Below are positions 10,287-19,405 of a stretch of DNA of 64,000 nt, one piece after another (position 1 is the stretch's first letter; every line of letters begins with the position of its first letter). Under the pieces are notes generated by a model. The model was not told the origin of the DNA and did not search any database. It saw nothing but the letters and a program-made list of their open reading frames with translations. The DNA lies in NCBI RefSeq assembly GCF_018882285.1, contig NZ_JACVOT010000001.1, forward strand, positions 1,309,916 through 1,373,915, read 5' to 3'. Origin of the DNA: Polynucleobacter sp. AM-26B4. Its GTDB lineage: Bacteria > Pseudomonadota > Gammaproteobacteria > Burkholderiales > Burkholderiaceae. A program made the translations under genes and the position numbers.

Positions 10287-11146
10287 TGGCGAAGCATGAA
10301 TTAACGCCCGTGGCATGGCGCTGCGGGCGTTTTCTTTTTGATTGGAGCAAACGCAGTGCTCCAGTGGTGATGGGCATCCTCAATGTCACACCAGACTCTT
10401 TTTCTGATGGTGGTCTTTTTGCCAATCGAGATGCAGCACTAAAGCAAGCGGAACGACTGATTGCTGAAGGCGCGGAAATGATTGATGTGGGCGGTGAGTC
10501 CAGTCGTCCTGGTTCTGAACCTTTATCTTTGCAAGAAGAATTAGATCGTGTGATGCCAGTCTTAGAAGTTCTGAAAGATGCGCCTGTGGCGATTTCAGTG
10601 GACACCTATAAAGCAAAAGTAATGGCAGCAGCGATCAATCTTGGCATTGATTGCATCAATGATATTTGGGCATTCAGACAACCACATGCGATTGAAGCTA
10701 TTGCTAAGAGCTCATGCGGTGTGATGCTCATGCACATGCAAAAAGATCCGAGCACCATGCAATTCGATCCTCATTACAAAGATGTGGTCGCTGAGGTGAA
10801 TGGCTTCTTGATGGAACGATGTGTTGCTTTAGAAGATGAAGGTGTGGAGCGTGATCGTTTAGCGATTGACCCAGGCTTTGGTTTTGGTAAAACCTTGGAG
10901 CACAACATGACCATGTTGGCGCACTTCCAAGCATTCTGCCAACACGGCTTACCGGTGGTTGCTGGGATTTCCAGAAAATCTAGTTTGGGTGCCATCACAG
11001 GCAAAGACATGGCTCATCGTCAAACCGCGAGTGTGGCCGCAGCTCTGATGGCTTTAGAGCGGGGCGCTAAGGTATTGCGGGTGCATGATGTTGATCAAAC
11101 CATGGACGCAGTCAAAATTTGGGTGGCCACCCAAGAATGCTTATAA
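10286..11146 (+). CDS. folP: Dihydropteroate synthase
   Basis: Condenses p-aminobenzoate with dihydropterin pyrophosphate in folate synthesis; the sulfonamide target. 286 residues. Motifs: GILNVTPDSFSDGG (near 31-44), DVGGESSRPGS, DPGFGFGK, AGISRKS. The ATG at 10286 shares its A with the ftsH stop. A later GTG at 10310 would start the protein nearer to family N-termini (VAWRCGRF) and is a real alternative. The first codons lie inside a terminator-like hairpin. Confidence 0.93.
   Translation: MAKHELTPVAWRCGRFLFDWSKRSAPVVMGILNVTPDSFSDGGLFANRDAALKQAERLIAEGAEMIDVGGESSRPGSEPLSLQEELDRVMPVLEVLKDAPVAISVDTYKAKVMAAAINLGIDCINDIWAFRQPHAIEAIAKSSCGVMLMHMQKDPSTMQFDPHYKDVVAEVNGFLMERCVALEDEGVERDRLAIDPGFGFGKTLEHNMTMLAHFQAFCQHGLPVVAGISRKSSLGAITGKDMAHRQTASVAAALMALERGAKVLRVHDVDQTMDAVKIWVATQECL
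10303..10336 (+). terminator. Intrinsic-terminator-like hairpin inside the folP start region
   Basis: AACGCCCG (10303-10310) pairs perfectly with CGGGCGTT (10324-10331), 13-nt loop, followed by TTCTTTTT. It lies 17 nt after the ftsH stop but within the first codons of folP, so it may attenuate folP-glmM expression. Confidence 0.6.
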
Positions 11147-11155
11147 AATACATAC

Positions 11156-12496
11156 ATGACACGTCAATATTTTGGTACAGATGGTATTCGTGGGGAAGTC
11201 GGCAAGTTTCCGATCGTCCCTGACTTTGTGATGCGCTTAGGTTACGCAGCAGGTCAAGTATTGGCAAAAAATGCTGGTACTCATGGCAAGCCCACTGTAT
11301 TGATTGGTAAAGATACCCGTGTCTCTGGATACTTATTAGAAGCTGCTTTAGAAGCAGGCTTCTCGGCAGCTGGTGTGGATGTGATGTTGTGTGGTCCGAT
11401 GCCAACACCAGCAGTTGCCTACTTAACACGCACCTTGCGTTTGTCCGCAGGTGTTGTGATCTCTGCTTCACACAATCCGTATCACGACAATGGCATTAAA
11501 TTCTTTTCTGCCCATGGTGACAAATTAGATGATGCTGTTGAATTGCAAATTGAAGCAGCTCTCAATGAGGCAATGAACTGTGTTGATTCAGCTCACTTGG
11601 GTAAAGCAAAACGTTTAGACGATGCAACCGGTCGTTATATTGAATTTTGTAAGAGCACCTTCCCTAATCATTTGAGTCTTCACGGACTCAAGTTGGTGGT
11701 CGACTGTGCTCACGGTGCCGCATATCACATCGCTCCGCACGTGTTCCATGAATTAGGCGCTGAAGTTGTTTCGATTGGTATTCATCCAAACGGTAAAAAC
11801 ATCAATGATGGTGTCGGTGCCACAGCACCGAAGGCATTGATTGAAAAAGTCAAAGAAGAAAAAGCTGATCTAGGTATTGCTTTAGATGGAGACGCTGATC
11901 GTCTGCAATTGGTCGATGCTCATGGCAGATTATTCAACGGTGATGAACTGCTTTATCTGATTGCCAAAGCCAGAAAAGATGCTGGTGAGTCAGTCAAGGG
12001 TGTGGTTGGTACTTTGATGACGAATATGGCCGTTGAAAAAGCCATTCAGGCTGAAGGCATTCAATTCGAGCGCGCCAAAGTTGGTGATCGCTACGTGCTT
12101 GAGAAGCTAAAAGAAAATAATTGGCAATTAGGTGGTGAAGGTTCTGGGCATCTTATTTGCCTAGACAAGCACACCACAGGTGATGGCATTGTGGCAGCAC
12201 TGCAAGTGCTATCAGCCATGAAGCAAAATCAAAAAACCTTGGCACAACTATTAGAGAAGGTGACCTTGTTCCCGCAAACTTTGATCAATGTGAAATACAA
12301 ACAAGGTTATGACTGGAAGACTGATGCCAAGATGCAAGAGGCGATCACTCAAGCAGAAAAAAATCTCAATGGCAGCGGCAGAGTGTTGATTCGCCCATCA
12401 GGCACTGAGCCTTTACTCAGGGTTATGGTTGAAGCACAAGATGCTCACCAAGCCCAAGATCAAGCCAAGAAGATCGCCCAGACTATTCCAGTTTAA
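11156..12496 (+). CDS. glmM: Phosphoglucosamine mutase
   Basis: Converts glucosamine-6-phosphate to glucosamine-1-phosphate for UDP-GlcNAc, peptidoglycan and LPS. 446 residues, normal length. The active phosphoserine is Ser105 in VISASHNP; the metal-binding loop ALDGDADR, the sugar-binding GEGSGH and the phosphate-binding RPSGTEP follow in family order. Start ATG 9 nt after folP, so cotranscribed. Last gene of the rlmE-glmM set. Confidence 0.96.
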   Translation: MTRQYFGTDGIRGEVGKFPIVPDFVMRLGYAAGQVLAKNAGTHGKPTVLIGKDTRVSGYLLEAALEAGFSAAGVDVMLCGPMPTPAVAYLTRTLRLSAGVVISASHNPYHDNGIKFFSAHGDKLDDAVELQIEAALNEAMNCVDSAHLGKAKRLDDATGRYIEFCKSTFPNHLSLHGLKLVVDCAHGAAYHIAPHVFHELGAEVVSIGIHPNGKNINDGVGATAPKALIEKVKEEKADLGIALDGDADRLQLVDAHGRLFNGDELLYLIAKARKDAGESVKGVVGTLMTNMAVEKAIQAEGIQFERAKVGDRYVLEKLKENNWQLGGEGSGHLICLDKHTTGDGIVAALQVLSAMKQNQKTLAQLLEKVTLFPQTLINVKYKQGYDWKTDAKMQEAITQAEKNLNGSGRVLIRPSGTEPLLRVMVEAQDAHQAQDQAKKIAQTIPV

Positions 12497-12530
12497 GGAA
12501 CTTGCTGGGCCTGTTCAGCGAGGAGCTGAG

Positions 12531-12728
12531 TTACTTCTTTTTCTTCTTTTTATCTTTCTTCTTAGATTTCTTTTCTAGTTTGTCTTTATTGCCGTTGGCA
12601 TAAACAGCCCATTTCTTAATTTCTTCTAATAGTTCCTCAAGATCTTCATAAGGTAACTCTTTGAAATTCATTAAACTGATTGAACCAGTTTCTTGTAATT
12701 GTTTAACGGCTTCTTCATAGGTATACAT
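12531..12728 (-). CDS. Small hypothetical protein with poly-lysine tail
   Basis: 65 residues, not recognised. An acidic, probably helical body (EDLEELLEEIKKWA) is followed by an almost pure lysine tail (last 16 residues nearly all K with D/S). A good ribosome-binding site (AAGGGAG, about 6 nt spacing) supports it as a real gene despite its size. It is convergent with glmM and divergent from arsR. The tail suggests RNA, DNA or membrane binding, but no function can be given. Confidence 0.65.
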   Translation of the reverse strand: MYTYEEAVKQLQETGSISLMNFKELPYEDLEELLEEIKKWAVYANGNKDKLEKKSKKKDKKKKKK

Positions 12729-12847
12729 AGCTAACTCCCTTATTCAGTTGAAGTTTCATTGACTGGCATGTCAATTTCAAGACAAATAAGGCAATTCACA
12801 AAAGGTTCACCAAAGCGCCTTATTTGATGGAGTGGCGCATCACTGAA

Positions 12848-12881
12848 CTGTCATGAATCTGTCACATAGTTCCATTATTAT
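12848..12881 (+). promoter_or_regulatory. Pho box and -10 of the arsenic operon
   Basis: CTGTCAT-gaat-CTGTCAC at 12848-12865 matches the PhoB direct repeat almost perfectly. Exactly 10 nt further is TATTAT (12876-12881), the PhoB-to--10 distance seen at pstS in this window. The -10 lies in the centre of the ArsR operator. Confidence 0.75.
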
Positions 12882-12890
12882 GGAACTATG
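12865..12890 (+). promoter_or_regulatory. ArsR operator overlapping the arsR start codon
   Basis: Perfect 11-bp inverted repeat, CATAGTTCCAT then TATT then ATGGAACTATG. Its right arm ends in the arsR ATG and its centre contributes the -10 hexamer, so ArsR binding would block RNA polymerase directly. Confidence 0.75.
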
Positions 12891-13223
12891 AAAAATATAG
12901 ACGCCGTTCAATCCTTCCTAGCCCTTGGTCAAGAATCAAGGCTCAATATCTTCCGCCTGATTGTGCAAAAAGGCGCTGAGGGAGTGACTCCTTCAGAAAT
13001 CAAAGAGAGCCTGGGTATTCCGGCGGCTACCTTGTCCTTTCATCTTAAAGAGCTCTATCAAGCCAATCTTATTTTGGTTGAACGTCAAAGTAGAAACTTG
13101 ATTTACCGACCACACGCAGAGCAGGTGACCAGTCTCATGGACTTCTTACTCTTTAATTGCTGTGGTGGTGAGCCATGTGTCAAAAAAGAAAATAACTCAA
13201 ATATCACAGAGGCTAAACAATGA
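12888..13223 (+). CDS. arsR: ArsR-family arsenite-responsive repressor
   Basis: 111-residue winged-helix repressor (HTH around residues 30-70; TPSEIKESLGIPAATLSFHLKEL). The conserved CCGGEPC near the C-terminus (about residues 90-96) supplies cysteines for As(III), as in C-terminal-site ArsR proteins. No Shine-Dalgarno is present and the ATG sits 6 nt after the predicted -10, so the transcript is probably leaderless. The stop overlaps arsI (ATGA). First gene of arsR-arsI-arsC-acr3. Confidence 0.9.
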   Translation: MKNIDAVQSFLALGQESRLNIFRLIVQKGAEGVTPSEIKESLGIPAATLSFHLKELYQANLILVERQSRNLIYRPHAEQVTSLMDFLLFNCCGGEPCVKKENNSNITEAKQ

Positions 13224-13705
13224 AACGCATGCACATTCATGTTGGTGTAAAAAACTTAAAAGAAAGTATTTCTTTCTATTCAAAAATGTTTGCTACGGCA
13301 CCAACCATTGAAAAAACTGATTACGCCAAGTGGCAGTTAGAAGATCCAAAAATCAATTTTGCAATTTCTGCCAGAGGTGCTGCTGAAGGCCTTAATCATT
13401 TGGGTATTCAGGTGGAAGACGCTGCAGAACTAACTGATATGAAATCACGCTTGGATACCTTGCAAGCTGAATTGGTTGAGGAAGAGGGTACTGCTTGTTG
13501 TTATGCAAAGTCTGACAAGTATTGGGTCAATGATCCATCAGGTATTCCTTGGGAAACTTTCCATACATTGGATTCAATCCCGGTTTTCAATGAGTCTTCT
13601 GATGCAGTAGAAGCTGCCAGTGCTTGTTGCGTGCCATCAGGTGTCAGCTCAGTGGCCACAGTATCGATTGGATCAATCTCAAAAAAATCCAATAGTTGCT
13701 CATAA
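13220..13705 (+). CDS. arsI: ArsI-type C-As lyase (VOC family)
   Basis: 161-residue type I extradiol-dioxygenase-fold (VOC) protein. It has the features of ArsI, which cleaves the carbon-arsenic bond of trivalent organoarsenicals: the vicinal Cys93-Cys94 pair (TACCYA) plus candidate iron ligands His5 (or His7), His60 and Glu112. The related CadI family (cadmium-induced) is the alternative. A Cys-containing C-terminal tail (ACC, SCS) may bind metal. Starts inside the arsR stop (ATGA overlap), so translationally coupled. Confidence 0.82.
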   Translation: MKRMHIHVGVKNLKESISFYSKMFATAPTIEKTDYAKWQLEDPKINFAISARGAAEGLNHLGIQVEDAAELTDMKSRLDTLQAELVEEEGTACCYAKSDKYWVNDPSGIPWETFHTLDSIPVFNESSDAVEAASACCVPSGVSSVATVSIGSISKKSNSCS

Positions 13706-13768
13706 AAAAATTTAAATCAAATCACATCATTTAATTATCAATCTCATTGAATCTTTAGGAATTCAGTA

Positions 13769-14260
13769 ATGAAAAAATACAACATCCTCTTTTTGTGTAC
13801 GCACAATTCAGCTCGTTCAGTTTTAGGTGAGGCGATTGCCTCTACTCATGCCAGTGGTCGCTTTGTGGGCTTCTCAGCAGGCTCAACACCTGGCACCAAG
13901 GTCAATCCTTTTGCCGCTGAACTTGCTAAAGAAATGGGATACCCAGAAGAAAAGCTATCTTCAAAAAGCTGGGATGTTTATGGCAAAGAAGATGCTCCTC
14001 AAATGGATTTCATCATCACGGTGTGCGATAACGCAGCCGGTGAAGTTTGCCCATTCTGGCCAGGTAAACCAGCAACTGCTCACTGGGGCTATCCAGACCC
14101 ATCACAAGTGCAGGGTACTGATGATGAGAAGAGACGTGCATTCAAAGAAGTCATGGTTGGTCTAAGAAAGCGCATGGATATCTTGGCGGCAATGCCTCTA
14201 GAGAAACTAGATGCGATGACCATCCAGTCTGAACTTAAAAAACTTGCTGAAGTTAAATAA
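13769..14260 (+). CDS. arsC: Arsenate reductase, low-molecular-weight phosphatase type
   Basis: Reduces As(V) to As(III) for export. 163 residues with the PTP-like loop CTHNSARS (Cys10, Arg16) and a second motif VCDNAAGEVCPFWPG supplying Cys86 and Cys94 for the thiol relay. It is unrelated in fold to the glutaredoxin-type ArsC at 31.4 kb. Sits 63 nt after arsI and before acr3. The thiol donor (thioredoxin or other) cannot be told from sequence. Confidence 0.9.
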   Translation: MKKYNILFLCTHNSARSVLGEAIASTHASGRFVGFSAGSTPGTKVNPFAAELAKEMGYPEEKLSSKSWDVYGKEDAPQMDFIITVCDNAAGEVCPFWPGKPATAHWGYPDPSQVQGTDDEKRRAFKEVMVGLRKRMDILAAMPLEKLDAMTIQSELKKLAEVK

Positions 14261-14321
14261 GAAAAAAATATAAAAAATAAGCAATAAACAACAAGAGCTA
14301 AATTAAAAAGAAAGAAACACC

Positions 14322-15344
14322 ATGGGTTTATTTGAGCGTTACTTAACGGTTTGGGTTTTTTTGTGTATTTTGGTAGGGATTGGAGCTGGCCAATTAATGC
14401 CAGATACTTTCCAGGCAATTGGTCGTCTAGAGTTTGCACAAGTCAACATACCTGTAGGTTTTTTGATATGGGTCATGATTATTCCGATGCTGCTTAAGGT
14501 TGACTTTAAAGCCATGCACCAAGTTAAGAATCATGTCAGAGGCATTGGGGTCACTTTATTCATTAACTGGTTGGTAAAGCCATTTTCAATGGCATTTTTA
14601 GCCTGGTTATTCATCCGCCAATTATTTGCACCTTACTTGCCAGTAGATCAAATAGACAGTTACGTTGCTGGCTTAATTTTGTTAGCAGCAGCACCATGCA
14701 CTGCGATGGTTTTTGTTTGGAGTCGATTGACAAATGGTGATCCACTATTCACTTTGTCCCAAGTAGCATTGAATGATGCCATCATGGTTGTTGCATTTGC
14801 CCCATTGGTTGCTTTTTTATTGGGTATGTCAGCGATTGTTGTTCCTTGGGATACTTTGGTGACTTCAGTCGTGCTTTACATAGTCATTCCTGTATTGATT
14901 GCTCAGTGGCTTAGACACAGTTTATTGTCTCGCGGCCAGGAGACTTTTGATTTGGCCATGAAAAAAATTGGACCTTGGTCAATCTCTGCGTTACTAGCAA
15001 CGCTTGTCTTATTATTTGCATTTCAAGGTGAGGCCATCATTGCTCAGCCTCTTGTGATTGCACTTTTAGCTGTGCCCATTTTGATCCAGGTATTTTTTAA
15101 TTCTTCCCTGGCGTACTGGCTAAATCGTCGTTTAGGTGAAAAACACAGTGTTGCTTGTCCGTCAGCCTTGATAGGGGCTTCTAATTTCTTTGAATTAGCT
15201 GTTGCTGCAGCAATTAGTTTATTTGGATTCCACTCTGGAGCAGCTTTAGCAACAGTGGTGGGTGTTTTGATTGAAGTTCCTGTCATGCTGTTGGTTGTGA
15301 AGATTGTCAATCAAACTAAACCTTGGTACTGCAAAAACACCTAA
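14322..15344 (+). CDS. acr3: Acr3-family arsenite efflux permease
   Basis: 340-residue inner-membrane protein with about ten hydrophobic spans, the ACR3 architecture. The conserved LLAAAPCTAMVFVWS segment carries the essential cysteine of the fourth span. It exports arsenite produced by ArsC using the proton-motive force. Last gene of the ars operon, followed by a strong terminator. Often named arsB in annotations, but the sequence is the Acr3 type. Confidence 0.92.
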   Translation: MGLFERYLTVWVFLCILVGIGAGQLMPDTFQAIGRLEFAQVNIPVGFLIWVMIIPMLLKVDFKAMHQVKNHVRGIGVTLFINWLVKPFSMAFLAWLFIRQLFAPYLPVDQIDSYVAGLILLAAAPCTAMVFVWSRLTNGDPLFTLSQVALNDAIMVVAFAPLVAFLLGMSAIVVPWDTLVTSVVLYIVIPVLIAQWLRHSLLSRGQETFDLAMKKIGPWSISALLATLVLLFAFQGEAIIAQPLVIALLAVPILIQVFFNSSLAYWLNRRLGEKHSVACPSALIGASNFFELAVAAAISLFGFHSGAALATVVGVLIEVPVMLLVVKIVNQTKPWYCKNT

Positions 15345-15419
15345 TTTAAAGTTTCTAAAACATTATCAATTACATGATTTGTGTCATCAAACCCCCGTTT
15401 TGACACAATTGTTTACTCT

Positions 15420-15447
15420 AAATGGTCCTTTTTTAAAGGACCATTTT
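15420..15447 (+). terminator. Terminator of the ars operon
   Basis: AAATGGTCCTTT (15420-15431) pairs perfectly with 15435-15446, followed by T-rich sequence. A second, bulged hairpin (GTGTCA at 15381-15386 with TGACAC at 15401-15406) lies just upstream. Confidence 0.75.
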
Positions 15448-15512
15448 GGTTTAAATCATTGATTAAATTAGATATTTAAGTAAATTACTAGAATTAATCA
15501 GCCTATTTGTGA

Positions 15513-15546
15513 ATGTCACAAAACTTTCATATAGACTAGGTAAAGT
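15513..15546 (+). promoter_or_regulatory. Pho box and -10 of pstS
   Basis: ATGTCAC-aaaa-CTTTCAT (15513-15530), then 10 nt, then TAAAGT (15541-15546); 40 nt upstream of pstS. Expected site for phospho-PhoB and the reference geometry for the other Pho boxes here. Confidence 0.75.
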
Positions 15547-15586
15547 CCTCTGTGTCGCGTTGTGCGTCATTGAATGAGGAAATATT

Positions 15587-16615
15587 ATGAAAGCATTATT
15601 TACAAAATCTTTAGTTGCTGGTGCGATTGCACTTTCAACAGTTACTTTAGCTCTAGCAGCCGATATCACAGGTGCTGGTGCTACATTCCCTTACCCAATT
15701 TATGCAAAGTGGGCTGAGGCTTACAAAGCTAAAACTAAAAACGGTTTGAACTATCAGTCGATTGGTTCATCTGGTGGCATCAAGCAGATCAAAGCTAAAA
15801 CAGTTGACTTTGGTGCTTCTGATAACCCAGTTAAATTTGAAGATTTAGAAAAAGATGGCATGGTTCAGTTCCCAGCGATCATCGGTGGTGTTGTTCCAGT
15901 CATCAACGTTGATGGTATCAAGCCAGGTCAAATCAAAGTAACTGGTGATGTATTGGCTCAAATGTTCTCTGGTTACATTGTTAAGTGGAACGATAAGCAA
16001 TTAGCTGACTTAAATCCAGGTGTTAAGTTGCCAGACGCAAACATCACAGTTGTTCACCGTGCCGATGGTTCAGGTACAACAGCGATCTTCACTGACTACT
16101 TGGCAAAAGTAAACGCTAACTGGAAAAAAGATGTTGGTGCTGGTGCAGCAGTTAAGTGGCCAGCAGCTTCTTCAATCGGTGGTAAGGGTAACGAAGGTGT
16201 TGCTGCTAACGTGAGCCGCGTGAAGAACTCAATCGGTTATGTTGAGTATGCATATGCTAAGAAAAACAACATGACTTTCTTGCAGATCAAAAACAAGAAT
16301 GGTCAATTCGTTGCTCCTGATGACGAGACATTTGCAGCTGCAGCTGCAGGTACAGATTGGGCAAAAGTTCCAGGCATGGGTACATTCATCACTGATGCTC
16401 CTGGTGCTAAGTCATGGCCAATCACTGGTGCATCATTCATCTTGATGTACAAAGAGCCAGGTAACAAAGCAAATGCAGCAGAAGTATTGAAGTTCTTTGA
16501 CTTTGCTTTCAAAGAAGGTAAGAAGATGGCTGCTGACTTGGACTACGTGCCAATGCCTGACGCTACAACAGACTTTATTCGTAAGAATGTTTGGACAAAA
16601 ATTAATACTAAGTAA
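15587..16615 (+). CDS. pstS: Phosphate ABC transporter substrate-binding protein
   Basis: Periplasmic high-affinity phosphate-binding protein, 342 residues. An N-terminal signal peptide (KALFTKSLVAGAIALSTVTLALA, cleavage near residue 24) is followed by ITGAGATFPYPIY and the phosphate-binding SIGSSGGIKQI and RADGSGTT segments. It delivers phosphate, and inevitably arsenate, to PstCAB. A terminator-like hairpin between pstS and pstC probably keeps binding protein levels above those of the permease. Confidence 0.97.
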   Translation: MKALFTKSLVAGAIALSTVTLALAADITGAGATFPYPIYAKWAEAYKAKTKNGLNYQSIGSSGGIKQIKAKTVDFGASDNPVKFEDLEKDGMVQFPAIIGGVVPVINVDGIKPGQIKVTGDVLAQMFSGYIVKWNDKQLADLNPGVKLPDANITVVHRADGSGTTAIFTDYLAKVNANWKKDVGAGAAVKWPAASSIGGKGNEGVAANVSRVKNSIGYVEYAYAKKNNMTFLQIKNKNGQFVAPDDETFAAAAAGTDWAKVPGMGTFITDAPGAKSWPITGASFILMYKEPGNKANAAEVLKFFDFAFKEGKKMAADLDYVPMPDATTDFIRKNVWTKINTK

Positions 16616-16659
16616 TTGAACTCAATTACCTAAGTATTAGCGAAGTATGTTTGTAAAAG

Positions 16660-16686
16660 GTAAAAGCCCGATGTCGGGCTTTTACT
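16660..16686 (+). terminator. Attenuating hairpin between pstS and pstC
   Basis: GTAAAAGCCCGA (16660-16671) complements 16674-16685 with T-rich 3' arm; partial termination would set the pstS to pstC ratio. Confidence 0.7.
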
Positions 16687-16703
16687 GTTAATTTAGGAAC
16701 TAT

Positions 16704-17690
16704 ATGAATACCAGTCGGTCTTCTGATATGTTGACACCGCAGGCAGAAAAAGTCTTAAGAATTCAAAAAATTCAGGACTTCATCTTCCACAAATCAACAT
16801 TATTTTTTGCTTTATCAGTGCTCATTGCATTGGTTGGCATCATCATATCTTTGATCATCAATGCTTGGCCAGCTCTCAGTGAATTTGGCTTAGGCTTTTT
16901 CTTCACAATTGAATGGGACATCATCAATGGTCAATTTGGTGGTCTTATTGCTGTCTTTGGCACGGTGGTCACTGCGTTAATCGCTTTAATTATTGCTGTA
17001 CCGCTGAGCTTCGGTGTTGCGGTATTCCTAACTGAGACATGCCCAGTACCATTGAGACGTCCTCTCGGTACGGCCGTTGAGTTATTAGCAGCTGTGCCAT
17101 CAATTATTTATGGCATGTTCGGTTTATTCATTTTTGCGCCATTATTTGCTGAATATATTCAGCCTGCTCTTGCAGCCTCTTTGGGGCAGGTTCCTGTATT
17201 GGGTTATTTGTTCACTGGTGCATTCAACGGTATCGGCATTTTGTGTGCCGGATTAATTTTGGCGATGATGGTTTTGCCATTCATTGCATCTGTGATGCGC
17301 GATGTATTTGAAATTGTTCCGCCAGTCTTAAAAGAATCTGCTTACGGTATTGGCTGCACCACTTGGGAAGTCGTGAATAAGATTGTTTTGCCTTACACCA
17401 AGACAGGTGTGATTGGCGGCATCATGTTGGGTCTTGGACGTGCCTTGGGTGAAACCATGGCAGTGACCTTCGTGATTGGTAATGCGCATAAATTAAGTGC
17501 TTCATTGTTTTCTCCTGGTAACTCGATTGCTTCAACATTGGCCAATGAATTTGGTGAAGCGGAGCCAGGTTTACATTACGCCTCATTATTTTCTTTAGGT
17601 CTTGCTTTGTTTGCGATCACGTTCATTGTGTTGGCAATTGCAAAGGTCATGTTGGCGCGTATGGAAGCAGGACAAGGTAAAAAGACATGA
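16704..17690 (+). CDS. pstC: Phosphate ABC transporter permease PstC
   Basis: Inner-membrane permease, 328 residues with about six spans after a cytoplasmic N-terminus. The binding-protein-dependent transport EAA loop is visible as [22 protein letters not shown]. Pairs with PstA to form the channel for phosphate. Its stop overlaps the pstA start (ATGA), indicating translational coupling. Confidence 0.95.
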   Translation: MNTSRSSDMLTPQAEKVLRIQKIQDFIFHKSTLFFALSVLIALVGIIISLIINAWPALSEFGLGFFFTIEWDIINGQFGGLIAVFGTVVTALIALIIAVPLSFGVAVFLTETCPVPLRRPLGTAVELLAAVPSIIYGMFGLFIFAPLFAEYIQPALAASLGQVPVLGYLFTGAFNGIGILCAGLILAMMVLPFIASVMRDVFEIVPPVLKESAYGIGCTTWEVVNKIVLPYTKTGVIGGIMLGLGRALGETMAVTFVIGNAHKLSASLFSPGNSIASTLANEFGEAEPGLHYASLFSLGLALFAITFIVLAIAKVMLARMEAGQGKKT

Positions 17691-18547
17691 TGAATAACGT
17701 TAATCAAGCAATTTACGCAAAGCGTAAACGTTCAAATTGGATCGGTTTAGCCCTTTCAATGTTTTCAATGGCATTGGGTATGATTTTCTTGCTCTGGATT
17801 TTGAGTATTCTTTTTTATAAGGGATTCTCAGCCATTGACTGGAATATGTTCACACAAAGCACGCCAGCTCCGGGTTCGGAAGGTGGCGGCTTGGCCAATG
17901 CGATTGTCGGTAGTTTATTGATCGTGGCATCGTGTACTTTGATCAGTACGCCGATTGGTGTGATGGCGGGTATTTATTTGTCTGAATATGGCGCTGGTAG
18001 CAAAATTGCTGCTGTTACTCGATTTGTTAATGACATCATGTTGTCTGCACCATCGATTGTGATTGGCTTGTTTGTCTACGCTATTTATGTCGCTCAGGTT
18101 AAACACTTCTCAGGATGGGCAGGAACAATTGCTTTGTCACTGATCGCTATTCCTGTGGTGGTTAGAACAACTGAAAACATGTTGCAATTAGTGCCAATTT
18201 CATTGCGTGAAGCAGCCTACGCATTGGGTGCTCCTCGATGGAAAGTGGCTTTTTCAGTAACCCTGACTGCAGCAAGAGCAGGTGTGATCACAGGCATTTT
18301 GTTAGCCTTGGCTCGCGTCAGTGGTGAAACAGCTCCATTGCTCTTTACGGCATTGAATAATCAGTTCTTCTCGACCAATATGAATGCCCCAATGGCGAAC
18401 TTGCCTGTGGTGATTTTCCAGTTTGCCATGAGCCCTTATGACAACTGGGTTGATTTGGCGTGGGGTGCTGCTTTGTTAATCACATTGGTTGTTCTCGGTC
18501 TAAATATTTTGACTCGAGTAGTGTTTAGAGAAAAAGTTCAAAGTTAA
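17687..18547 (+). CDS. pstA: Phosphate ABC transporter permease PstA
   Basis: 286-residue inner-membrane permease, partner of PstC. About six spans; EAA loop [21 protein letters not shown]. Two successive ATG codons open the frame; the first overlaps the pstC stop. The early periplasmic loop ([22 protein letters not shown]) is typical of PstA. Confidence 0.95.
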   Translation: MMNNVNQAIYAKRKRSNWIGLALSMFSMALGMIFLLWILSILFYKGFSAIDWNMFTQSTPAPGSEGGGLANAIVGSLLIVASCTLISTPIGVMAGIYLSEYGAGSKIAAVTRFVNDIMLSAPSIVIGLFVYAIYVAQVKHFSGWAGTIALSLIAIPVVVRTTENMLQLVPISLREAAYALGAPRWKVAFSVTLTAARAGVITGILLALARVSGETAPLLFTALNNQFFSTNMNAPMANLPVVIFQFAMSPYDNWVDLAWGAALLITLVVLGLNILTRVVFREKVQS

Positions 18548-18594
18548 ATCGCATGAGAAATTTATTTGATGTTGACCAAATTCAAGGAAATGTA

Positions 18595-19383
18595 ATGAGT
18601 GATACAAATTTAAATCAAGATACTGCATTGAAGAATGCCTTAGAAATTAAAAACCTTAATTTCTTTTACGGTTCATTCCAGGGTCTTAAGAACATTAATT
18701 TGAACATTGCTGAGAAGCATGTCACAGCCTTTATCGGACCATCAGGTTGCGGCAAATCTACTTTGCTCAGGACCTTGAACCGCATGTATGACTTGTACCC
18801 AGGTCAACGCGCTGAGGGTGAAATTAATTTCTATGGCAATAATATTTTGGACCCCAAGCAAGATTTGAACTTATTGCGTTCACGCATTGGCATGATTTTC
18901 CAAAAACCAACACCATTCCCAATGTCTATTTATGACAACATTGCTTTTGGTGTGAAGTTATATGAATCTTTGTCACGCGCTGAAATGGATGAGCGTGTCG
19001 AGTGGTCATTGACCAAGGCGGCTTTGTGGGACGAGGTTAAGGACAAGTTGAACCAAAGTGGTTTGTCTTTGTCTGGTGGTCAGCAACAGCGTTTGTGTAT
19101 TGCTCGTGGGGTTTCTGTTAAGCCTTCTATCTTGTTGTTAGATGAGCCGACTTCAGCCTTGGATCCAATTTCCACTGCAAAAGTAGAGGAATTGGTTCAC
19201 GAACTGAAAAAAGACTATACGATTGCCATTGTGACGCATAACATGCAACAAGCGGCCCGCGTTTCTGACTTCACAGCCTATATGTACTTGGGCGAGATGA
19301 TGGAGTTTGGTAAGACCGATGAGATCTTCCTGAAGCCAAAACGCAAAGAAACTGAAGATTACATCACTGGCCGCTTTGGTTAA
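18595..19383 (+). CDS. pstB: Phosphate ABC transporter ATPase
   Basis: ATPase of the Pst importer, 262 residues from the chosen ATG at 18595, which has AAGGA 6 nt upstream. An in-frame ATG at 18553 adds 14 residues without a ribosome-binding site. Walker [10 protein letters not shown], signature LSGGQQQR, Walker [13 protein letters not shown] and the switch His (IVTHN) are intact. Together with PhoU it also signals phosphate status to PhoR. Confidence 0.95.
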   Translation: MSDTNLNQDTALKNALEIKNLNFFYGSFQGLKNINLNIAEKHVTAFIGPSGCGKSTLLRTLNRMYDLYPGQRAEGEINFYGNNILDPKQDLNLLRSRIGMIFQKPTPFPMSIYDNIAFGVKLYESLSRAEMDERVEWSLTKAALWDEVKDKLNQSGLSLSGGQQQRLCIARGVSVKPSILLLDEPTSALDPISTAKVEELVHELKKDYTIAIVTHNMQQAARVSDFTAYMYLGEMMEFGKTDEIFLKPKRKETEDYITGRFG

Positions 19384-19405
19384 TACAAGAATTTAGGAGA
19401 CTGAT

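Noticed and set aside
12761-12790. TTGAC/GTCAA inverted repeat upstream of the lysine-rich small gene as a Pho box
   Set aside because: Only one heptamer matches acceptably and the 11-bp period is absent.
15381-15406. GTGTCA/TGACAC inverted repeat as a Pho box
   Set aside because: It is an inverted, not direct, repeat; the true 7-4-7 direct repeat for pstS is at 15513-15530.
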